DNA of 64,000 nt from Porphyra umbilicalis. Lineage: Eukaryota; Rhodophyta; Bangiophyceae; Bangiales; Bangiaceae. Location: the NCBI GenBank assembly GCA_002049455.2, contig KV918787.1:186001-250000 (forward strand), in the 5' to 3' direction. The notes under the pieces are model-generated. The model was not told the DNA's origin. It did no database searches and saw only the letters and a program-made list of their open reading frames with translations. This document shows, in pieces, positions 55,402 to 64,000 of this stretch (position 1 is its first letter; the number at the start of each line of letters is the position of its first letter). The position numbers and the translations under genes are program-made.

Positions 55402-57859
55402 CTACGCCTCACTGCAGCACACGCTCGCGCCCTCCCCGGCGCGCGCCGGCGGCAAATCCACAGCCGGGTTGCCGCCAAAGAACCCGTCGGCGTGCAGCGA
55501 AAACCCAACGGTCGCGACGGGCATGACCGGAAAGTCCTCCACCCGCGGCACGTGCGTGACGCCAAAGGCGTGCCAAAGGACCACGTCCGTGTCGATGAGC
55601 GGCCGGTCGGCGGCGGTCCACGTTGCGAGGCCAGCGTCGACGCCGTCGGCGGTGGGGTCGTCGGCGGGCAGCTGCTGGGAGGGGAACTCGCCGGCGGGGT
55701 ACCGCTCGCAATCGGCGTGCGGCGTCACCCACAGCGAGTGGCACGCAAAGAGGGCGCGGCGGGAGACGGCGCTGTCGTCGGCCGTGAGCAGCGCTGGGTG
55801 CAGCCCCCCGTGGGTAGCCGGCACCTGTCCGAGAGAAGGACAAGCAGACAAGCAACGCAAGAAGGGGAATGAGTCAAAGCGAGCGTCCCACAGCACGTGA
55901 GTTCACTGCAAGGAGCTCGCATGACTGACTGTCTGTAGGGCAAAAGGACTGCCAGAAGCAGATGACGCAGACGCAAACAGAGAAACACGAGACAAGCAAG
56001 CAGCAAAGAGCACGACATGAGCCCGCGGCACAGGGTACGGGCACGTATGAGCTTGTATGCTACCGGCGCCCCTGTCACCGGGTTGCGCGAAGACGCGCTG
56101 CTAATGCGCCACGCTCGCCCTGGCGCTGCATCCCGCACCGCCCCTGCCTCTGAAACCAAGGGCGTCTCGACCGACGCAAACGCGTTGCCAGCTGGGTTGA
56201 CCGTCGCATCCCGCGGGAGGCGCTTGACCTCCACCTCGGCCACCCGGTTGGCCGGCCCGTCCACGGCCATATCGAGCCGCACACAAAACATGTGTTATTG
56301 ACGCCCGGGGAGACGAGAACCCCGTACCGCGGCGTGGTGGGCGCACCAGGGCCAATCTCGGCCGCCGACAAAGTGTTGGTTGACAGCTCGCCCGTTAGCT
56401 GCACCTCGCAGTCAATGCTGCCGTCGAGTCCCAACGACCAGTAGACTGCATAGTCATAGTTGACGACCGCCGCGCCAAACGAGAGGATTAGCCGCCGTCC
56501 GCGCCGCGTCTCGGCCGTGCCGCTCCGATAGTCAGCGTGCTTCCACCCGACGCCCGCGTCTTCCTCGTGGAGGCTCACTACGCGGGGGACGTCGACGGGC
56601 TCTCCCGCCGCGTCTGACAGCGTCACGCCAAAGTAGTGGATGGCGCCGAGGCAGTCGCAGCCGAGGGAGAGCGAGTTGGCGCATGCGCCGAGCCCATAGT
56701 CCCCCACGTCAAACGCACACTTGCGGGGGTAGGGGCCCTGCGGGTCCCCGTACGGGACGGCCATCTCGACGAGGCTCGCGCGGTCAACAACACGCCGCCC
56801 GCCGTGCTGCACGTCGTGGAGGACGAGGCCCTCGCGGGCGTTGAAGCCGACGCGGAGGCTCCAGCCTTGCCACGTCACGTGCCGGCCCATCACCCGCCAG
56901 GACGGCCCGTCGGGTTGGGTAACGGTCAGGGCGGCGGGCGGGTCGGCACGCCACTCAGACGCCAGCGTCTTGTTACCACGCAACAACCGCCGGTGGTAGT
57001 TGATGCACGTGCCCGGGAGGGTGCCCGTTGGCGGTGCCGCGTCGGCCCCGTGGATGGCCACGACCGTCCGCGCGTGGAGGTCCACGACCGGCAGCAGGTC
57101 CAGCGGGTGCGCGTAGTGGTTATCGTCCGTGTCGTGGCGGTGGTAGAGAAACATCTGCATCAGCCGAGGGGAAATGGCCACCGAGTCGGAGGCGGAATCC
57201 CCATTGGTGCCGGCCGTCGCCCCGGGGGAGCCGTCAGCCGAAGAGCCATTGTCGTCCCCGCCATGGATACTGGCCGCCACGCCATTGCCATTGCCATTGG
57301 CGGTCGCATCGCCGCCCGCCTGCCGCCACTTCATCGGCGGGTAGTGGGCGTCGGTCAGGTGCACACTCCACGGGTCGGCGGCGAGCTCCGCTTCGACATC
57401 CGCAATGCCATAGCGCTCCCGCAGCAGAGCCCGCACCCGCTCGTCCGCCTTGACAATATCCTCGGCGAGTGTGCAGTCGTCGGGAGAAAAGGACGGCTGC
57501 GTGCCCGCGGGGAGCTCCTCGCGGGACGCCACCTCTGCCGCCACGCCACCGCCACCGTTCCCCCCAGTGGTGTTCAGGCCGACCGCCAGGCGGTGCGCGC
57601 GCCCCGTGGCCGGCGTCAGCAGCAGCACCTCGGCGACACGGGGCGGCGGCGACGGCGGCGTGCGGGCGGTGGCGGCGGCTTCAGCGGCGGCGGCGGCGGC
57701 GGCGTCGGCGTAGGCGGTCAAGTCTGCCTTGGGCGGCTCCCGCAGGCTAATCGTGGAAAAGCGCACGGCGCCGGCGGGAAAGGCCGCCCGGCACGCTGCC
57801 GCGGCGGCCCGCACCTCGGCAGCGTCGAGCGGGTCGAGGGGGTGGGCGGTGGTGCCCAT
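55402..57859 (-). CDS. Copper amine oxidase, frame broken at the copper-site histidines
   Basis: From the ATG at 57859 the protein has the family order: MFLYHRHDTDDNHYAHPLDL, YHRRLLRGNKTLASEW, EMAVPYGDP, CAFDVGDYG (catalytic-base Asp region), ANSLSLGCDCLG, HEEDAG. Then comes VVNYDYAVYW, whose Tyr468 would form the TPQ cofactor. At about 56290 the frame shifts between SPGVNN and HMFCVRLDMAVDG. Family members have His-Gln-His here, two copper ligands, and several residues are missing. After YKLI (about 56046) an intron leads to an exon at 55824 (LWVTPHADCERYPAGEF, DVVLWHAFGVTHVPRVED with the third copper His), ending at 55402. The phases at that intron also disagree. The enzyme oxidises primary amines to aldehyde, ammonia and hydrogen peroxide. 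No C-terminal peroxisome signal is seen (ends CCSEA). Probably a damaged gene or a local sequence error. Confidence 0.85.
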
Positions 57860-60800
57860 GGCGGGGGTTGGGGATATGTGGGCTGGAGGGGGGGGGAGCA
57901 GAAGCGTTGGTGGGACACACACCGGGAGCGCGGCAAAGAGTCGGTTGGAGCGCGACGAGCAGGTAGTCCGGGAGACCGCACTGGAAGGCGGGAACAGCGC
58001 CTGCGCGTCGTGGTCCGCAACCGGCAGAGCCGGGCGCAAGGCGGCCGAGACAGCGGCTGCTCAGCCGTCTGGAAGCGGCTGCCGGTGGCTGTGCCGCGCG
58101 AGCGGGATCCTGGCGCGATCCAGTCAGCGGTGATGTCAGATGGGGGCCAGATCGTGGCTGTGGCAGAGGCTTGCACAGTACGTGTAACCACCAACGCGAC
58201 TTGATCCTGGCAACTGCCAATTTTCCGAGTTCAGTAAATACGCATCCTGGAGCTCCATGACTGAATAGTGTGATTTAATTCCATCGCTGCCTCCACCGCC
58301 GCCGTGCCCTGGTGGCTGTGCGAGCCGCAAGACCAAGCACCGGTTGCCACGCGTTCCTTGTTGCTACCCCACCGTAGACGTCACCAGCCGGAACGAACAC
58401 CCACCACCACAGGTGGAGGACTGCGACAGAGCGTCGGCGGCTCTTGTGCTGTTGCAGCGCCGTGCGTGCGCTCGCTCTTTCAGTACCACGTGGGACAACG
58501 TACGGCTGACGGGGGGCGCTCGGCTGCTGACGCGGAGGTCAGGGGATCTGCAGTGTGGCGACGCAGCGTGGCCGTCGAGCCGTCCTCTTCCATACCACGA
58601 TGCAATTCCGCACTGCCGGGCCGCTGAATGGCCGCGCGAGGTCACCTTGATGTGCGCAGGGACAGGGGTCGCGGAGCCGCACTGGTGACGAGGGACGGCA
58701 CTACCCCATCCCTCGCTCTTTCTGGCAGGGAATGTCAAGCTTTGGAAGTGGTGACGGGTGCTTCCCGAGAGGATTCAGAACCCCCTTGCGAGGAGTGTCG
58801 GGCGCTCGCGCCGCGTGTTGGAAGTACGTCACCCAGAGCGCAGCGGCATGCAACAGGGCATCGGTGTGACGCAACACTTCGTCCACGCACTGCGGTCGGG
58901 TGCCACAGCACGACACAATTGAATTGAATGGCAACGAGCCGCCCTCTTTTTCCGCCTTCCACCCTACCCTCACGCTCAGCAGTCCCGCGCAGGTCTCTCT
59001 GCAATCATATCATGACGTTGGTCCTCGTTCCTGCGCCGTCACTGTCGCGGGTGAGCCATTGGTTGGCCCGCTGCGTCCTGCTGCTCCTAAGCCCCTACCC
59101 TCTTGCCAAGCGCCCAGCCAGTTGTTGCACTGCCTCGCGTCGATACGTCAGCTTGACCAGTCACCGCTAGCCATTTTCTCTGCTGTCGCTCAGTACCACG
59201 TGGAGGATCACAACTTCTCTTTGCGACCATCGGCGATGGAGCCCCCAGTGTGCGGCGAGCGAGGAGAGGCAGGGAGCGCCACAACAGATGGTGAGGTTTC
59301 CGCATCGCCGATGGACGTGTCTTTGTAGCACGTTGGCATGGATCGGGGGCCCACTCTGCTGTCGGCATTGTACGTAGGCTGCCTCCATGGACGTGCCCAC
59401 CGTCGGCTGGTCCAGGCGCCTCCTTTCAGCTGGCGTATCGCTGTGCGAGGTCCGCCTCGCGTTGGGCGGTCCCCTCCTGATGGTGGCCTCCGTGTAACGC
59501 AAGGCCGTGACCGAGCGACCTGTCACCGGGCCGCGTACGCCGTTTGGAGTGGCAGTGGCGGCGCCTCGCGTCATCCTCGAGCACGCGGCACGGCGTCACC
59601 CCCTTGCCAGAGGCGGTCGATGTGCCTCCACAGCCTCTTGAAGGGGGGTAACACGACAACGTGGGGAAGCCCTACGGGAAAAATTTCCTGGATATCCAGC
59701 TACTTTGAACAGCGCCGATCTGACACTCACAGGAGAAAGATTTCCGTCTGTAGGCTCCAAGTTGACCCGCCGTATTCCGGTCGCGGGGGCCTCCCGTCGT
59801 CAAGGATCCAGGAAAAAAGCTCGATCTGATGGCACTTTGGTTGGCTCACAACGCTCCTCACTGCACTGTAAGCACACACCTGATTGGTTCTCAGTGTCCT
59901 CTGACACTGTTGCTTATAGTAGTTGATTTGAATGGTATTTATTAGTGCTGCCATGTGAACCTACAGTCAAGTGCAATCAAGCAAGTGGAAATTAACATGA
60001 GCCGGTGAAGCGAGCGGCACGAACGCCCCGAGCCCCCGCCCGCTTCCCCCCCCTGCAAAGAAAAGGCATGGCACAAGAAGAGCAGACAGATGTAGACAGA
60101 AAAAGTACAGGAACATACGGTCAACACCATAGCACAGAATAAGGTGCAGAAACAGAGCCAAAAGCAGAGCGGCGTGTACAGGTCAGTGGCCAGTTCAGAC
60201 AAAACAACCCGGCAGTCGGACACTCCCCACTTACTCACCCGTCCAACGGAGAAGGATCTGGGTGGTCGTGAAGCGGGTGGTCGCGACGGCGGCGTCCAAA
60301 TGGGCCAATCCGACGGGAGAGGTTGCGGGGGCGGCGTCCGGCTGTACGCCGATAGTGCGGACGCGGCGCAGCGAGAGATGCCCCCGTCCCCTGTCTCCAT
60401 CCCCTCTCCTCTTCCACCTCCCTCGTACTCCTCCCGCGCCTCTCTCCCGTCCCCCCCTCCCGTCCCCCCGATCATATCCAGCTCCAAGGTTGGCATAAAA
60501 AAAATCACAGCAAGACGTCTCACATGCGTCCACATACCTTCACATAGGGCACGCTCCAAGGAAGCAAGGGGGGGGGGATACGTGCCTGGGACAACGACAA
60601 GGACGGGGACAACAGGTGTGCGCGAGGGGGGGTGGGGACGACCAAGATCCGTTGCAACGCCGCCGAAGCAGCCGATCTGGTTAAACGACGGGGGGGCGGG
60701 CGGCACACAGCGCAGTGCCCGCAAACGCCTGTTGTCGTCGGCTGCTTGATTCGACCCAATATCGTGACACGGACTCGCGCGATTTGTGAATACCCCCCGC

Positions 60801-61281
60801 TGGCCACCCCGTGCTGAGGGTATTTCTGCAGTCGTCTGAATGAACACAATACAGGCAATCTGGCACGGATGAATGTACCCGTTCCACGTACGACTGCATG
60901 CACCAGACAAAAAGAGAGACAAACCATGTTTTTTATTCTTCCGGAGGACGCGTCCTAGTGTCAATACCCGTACGTGATAGATATGGCGACGCAAAACGCA
61001 CGACAGGCCCGGCCGTGTTGCGCAATACCGTCGACGTGCTGCCCGATCCGCGCGGCACCCATGTTTCAAGGGCCACCGCATTTCCCCGACGTCCGTCATC
61101 GGGCAGGTACAGCCGGGGCGACTTGGCATCCTCATTCGTCACGAGTACGGACTTGAACGCAGACGCATGTACCGAATGGGTGGGGTGGCAGCACATACTG
61201 CAAGGTATGGGAGCTTTTTCAACACAAGACCGAGGTGAACAGCATCAACAAGAGCCCGTGGTGTAGGGCACGACATTGCTT
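57860..61281. other. No supported gene; repeats
   Basis: Upstream of the oxidase, then 3 kb without coding signal I trust. A frame at 60933-61196 (minus, 87 codons, ATG start) has ordinary composition (KSVLVTNEDAKSPRLYLPDD) and may be part of the same unknown gene as 61282-61650. Confidence 0.35.
59664..59701 (+). repeat. 37-38-bp inverted repeat, left copy
   Basis: Matches the reverse complement of 62151-62187 with a few changes: both contain CCTACGGGAAAA and end in the palindrome CTGGATATCCAGCT. The pair brackets 2.5 kb. Confidence 0.55.
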
Positions 61282-61650
61282 TTACATTTCCATGGGCTCC
61301 CCACCCGGAAAGGACCGGCGCAACGACGCGAGCTTTCGCAGTAGCGTTTCAACAGCGTTGCGCATTGCCTCGACGTGCACAATGTTCTTCATCGCCCATG
61401 ACAGACAGTCCCTCCCCCCCAACTGAGCACGGAAGAGGCGCAGGAGAGTGTCCTTCTCGTCGACACGGTCCACCGACGCAATGTCCACGTCCTCGGACAC
61501 GGAGTTGTCCGCGTCCTCGCCACAACGGGCAGCCAACAAGAGCCGCGGCGGGATGAGCGGGAACAGGGCGGGGTCTTCTCCGAGCTCAGCGGCCAGGTCC
61601 AATGTGGCAATGGGGTTTTCATCGACCAAGTGCACACAGTTGGAGATGTT
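61282..61650 (-). CDS. Possible terminal exon of an unknown gene
   Basis: Open frame without ATG, reading EFNISNCVHLVDENPIATLD, LFPLIPPRLLLAARCGED, DIASVDRVDEKDTLLRLF and MKNIVHVEAMRNAVETLLRK. Composition is clearly protein-like. An AG at its upstream edge (TCTGAAG) could be an acceptor. No family recognised. Confidence 0.35.
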   Translation of the reverse strand, partial: NISNCVHLVDENPIATLDLAAELGEDPALFPLIPPRLLLAARCGEDADNSVSEDVDIASVDRVDEKDTLLRLFRAQLGGRDCLSWAMKNIVHVEAMRNAVETLLRKLASLRRSFPGGEPMEM

Positions 61651-62150
61651 AAATTCTCTTCAGATGTGTTCGGAAGTACCGGGTTCTACGTGCATGTCCC
61701 GTCCGTTGCCTTCGGAAAGCTGCGCGATCCGTGGGCCGCCGTGCACATATCGCGCAGGGGCATTTCGAAGTGCGCGCAAAATGCGCATGCCTGCCACCGG
61801 CGGTGAGGGTTTATTTGCGCCACAGACCCCCATAAATGATTCGCTGGACAACAGGCGTTTGCGGGCACTGCGCAGGGGGGGAAAGCTGCCCAAGCGCCGG
61901 CGATCTGGGCCACACACTGCGGCGCGGAAGATCGCCTCACGTGCAGCGCGCGTCGGGCGACAGACCGCCCGAGATCCTGGATTTTCTGACCAGCTGCAAT
62001 TGTGGGGGCTCGCTCAGGTGGCTTGGAATGATGCTTGCTGTTTGGCCCGCTCCTGCGAGCCGCTGGATCAGTCGAACGGCCTCTGTTTCCGACCGAAATG
62101 GACTTCAAGGCCACCGGATCCGGCTGTTTCCGGGATCCCGGGGCCAAAAA

Positions 62151-62187
62151 AGCTGGATATCCAGCAAAATTTTCCCGTAGGGAAGGC
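62151..62187 (-). repeat. 37-bp inverted repeat, right copy
   Basis: Partner of 59664-59701. Confidence 0.55.
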
Positions 62188-62352
62188 CCCGCTTGTGTTG
62201 CAGCAAGATCCTTGCGGTGCCTGACGCCTGCGAGGAAACGTATGCTGACGCCTTGCTGCGTGGGGTGAGCAGCCACGCTCGAAGCGGCAGTGGGCTCGCC
62301 TCCCAGCATGCGCTCGGGGCTATGGCGTAGGCTGCTGAGACCTCCGCCTGCC

Positions 62353-62359
62353 TATAAAA
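62353..62359 (+). promoter_or_regulatory. TATA box (TATAAAA)
   Basis: A consensus TATAAAA in a GC-rich setting, followed by a pyrimidine-rich leader and, about 210 bp on, the ATG of the small acidic protein. The best promoter signal I see in the window. Confidence 0.65.
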
Positions 62360-62567
62360 CCCGCGTGCTCGAGGCCGCTTTGCCCCTGTCCTCCCGTCTC
62401 TCCCATCCCTACAACCATCAAGCCCTCCTCACGACGTACGCCGTCATTCCCCTCTCTCCTCGTGTCTGTTCCTTCGCACCCCGATCCCAACCCGAAAAGT
62501 TGCCGCCACCACGAACGCGCCGTTCGACCACCGACCAACAGGTCACTCCCCAAGACAAGCCGAGACA

Positions 62568-62735
62568 ATGGCCACCTTTGCTGTTGATGGGGCTGCCACC
62601 GCGGCTGCTCTCGCAACCGTCACGGGTCGTGCTGCCGACACCGCCGACCCCGACCCGCAGCCCGACCAGCAGCCCGACCCGCCGTCGCCGGATTACACGC
62701 TCGACGACGACGACGAGGCGGCTCCGGCCGCCTAA
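62568..62735 (+). CDS. Small acidic 55-residue protein
   Basis: ATG in good context (GAGACAATGGCC). The product is Ala-rich at the start, then a Pro/Asp/Gln repeat (DPDPQPDQQPDPPSPDYT) and an acidic run LDDDDEAAPAA before TAA. No cysteine, signal peptide or membrane segment is seen. The upstream TATA box and ordinary leader support a real, well-expressed short gene. Function unknown. Codons are mostly C/G-ending, as in the confident genes. Confidence 0.5.
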   Translation: MATFAVDGAATAAALATVTGRAADTADPDPQPDQQPDPPSPDYTLDDDDEAAPAA

Positions 62736-64000
62736 GAGGCGGAGCGGACCCGGTCGCGCCGCCGGCGGTGGGGTGCCGCTCCCACACGGGTGGCGACGGC
62801 GCTGGCAGTGGCAGGGGGCGGGCAAGGTGCTGGCCTCGGGCGCGGCGCGTAAACACCGTGGTAGCGGGTGGACGCGTCGGTCGCTTGCGTGGCGGCCATG
62901 GTAGCGCGGGGTTGCATGCCGGTTGGCAGTTTATGACGGTGTAGCAAACCGCTGGGTGTATCGTTTGTTTTTTCTTGTGTGCGGGCGGTGCGCTTGACTT
63001 GATTTCTCACACCACTGCGCGCGCTGCCGCGCCGGCTTTCTTGCAATCCACGGGGGGGGACCGACGCGTTTCGGGGGCCACCCCGGCTGCCACACGGGCG
63101 GCCACGACCGCGCTGTGGACCGCCGCACAACCCCACGGATCGGGGCGCCGCCGTCGCCCGCCGCCCGCCCGCCATGCAGACACCCCCACCACGCGGCCGG
63201 CCGCCGCACACCCGCCGCCCGACCGCCGGATCGCAGAGTCGACAGCGTCGAGGCCGCTCTCGAGTGCGCCGCGCCACCGGCGCGTTTGCCCCTCCCGCCG
63301 CCCCCCTCGCGCCGCCCGCCCCCCGCCATCCCAAACACTGTGGAACAAGACGGCGGCGCCACTCCCCCCCGCGCGTGGCCGGCAAGCACGGCGGCCCGTC
63401 GGCGGGCCGCCGCCCCACCGCCGCTGCCGCCGCCCGCATGGGCGGTCGCGGGCGGGGGACGCGGCGCGTGGAGCCGACGCGGCGCCACCGTCGTCTGCGA
63501 CGGGGGCAGCTGGACGGCGTGCCCGAACGAACGGGTTGTTCAGTATCCAGCAAACCGACACCCGTGCTGTTCAAACGTTTGTTGGGCCGACGAACGAAAT
63601 ATGAGTAAAAAGATCACATCATAAGTGCTTATAATTACATGTCGTGCTGAACCCCATCCAGGACCGAGCGCCGGAGTTGTTCTAGCCAATACTCGTATCA
63701 TAATGTTATGGATGCCTACACTTAATAGCATTTACTAGTTCAGTCTACTGGATCTCAACGACTTAACGACCGTTAAAGCTATCGTTAAAAGGGTCGTTTC
63801 ACGAATTTTGTTCAAACACTTTTTTCAACGACTGACATCCTTACTCTTGGGGAGGGACGAGGTGGTTGCTCCGCAGCGCACCCCCGCGGGGGGCCCGCAG
63901 CGGCGCGCGGGCGGCCGCGTTGCCACGGGGCGGCCGGGAGGCCCCTGGCAAGCGCCCAACCCGGAGAGGCGGCGCAGCGACGGTGTGAGGGGGTGGGGGG
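62736..64000. other. No supported gene
   Basis: GC-rich 63000-63540 with Pro/Arg-rich shadow frames on both strands, then an AT-richer stretch to 63840, then GC-rich to the end. No RNA gene or repeat recognised. Confidence 0.35.

Larger units (their letters stand above)
49710..55497 (-). repeat. Right arm of the large palindrome
   Basis: Reverse complement of 41105-46892. Its outer end lies inside the last exon of the copper amine oxidase gene, so one arm boundary is within a gene. Confidence 0.95.

Noticed and set aside
59942-61135. 397-codon minus frame
   Set aside because: Changes character several times and crosses repeat copies; looks like chance openness through mixed sequence.

Overview
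The window looks like nuclear DNA of a very GC-rich eukaryotic alga. Proteins are rich in alanine, proline and glycine. Several genes carry GT-AG introns (a TMEM230-family gene and PEN-2). The set includes mitochondrial and peroxisomal metabolism genes, a gamma-secretase subunit, Fe-S assembly factor Dre2/anamorsin, a bZIP factor and secreted extracellular-matrix-like proteins. A bangiophyte red alga (Porphyra/Pyropia type) is my best guess. That is inference from composition and gene style; no organelle or bacterial feature argues against it.

Layout. 0-4.5 kb: a secreted Asn-rich repeat protein, a five-exon TMEM230-like membrane protein and a convergent secreted DUF302 protein. 6.2-12.1 kb: PEN-2, an NDUFAF6-like complex I factor, a Cut8/Sts1-like proteasome tether and a secreted TIMP/netrin-like protein. 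12.6-17 kb: a short element with terminal inverted repeats, then a PIG3-type quinone oxidoreductase enclosed by a 0.7-kb inverted repeat. 20.3-28.9 kb: a secretory-pathway kinase-like protein, an inverted-repeat element, anamorsin and methylmalonate-semialdehyde dehydrogenase. 31-40.8 kb: a secreted Ala/Cys-rich protein, an extremely GC-rich stretch with one doubtful gene, and a bZIP factor. 41.1-55.5 kb: a near-perfect palindrome, two 5.8-kb arms around a 2.8-kb spacer, carrying six tRNA-Gly(GCC)-like genes with 11-12-nt introns. Its right edge lies inside a copper amine oxidase gene; the left edge keeps only the last codons of that gene. 58-64 kb: mostly repeats and unassigned sequence, plus a small acidic protein gene with a clear TATA box.

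Two themes run across the window. First, recognisable genes repeatedly change reading frame exactly at long G/C (once A/T) homopolymers. I read these as one family of homopolymer length changes (assembly error, allele or real decay), not as independent inactivations. Second, inverted repeats at several scales (59 bp, about 41 bp, 0.7 kb, 5.8 kb) touch or enclose genes. The genes do not form a pathway; they are independent eukaryotic transcription units.
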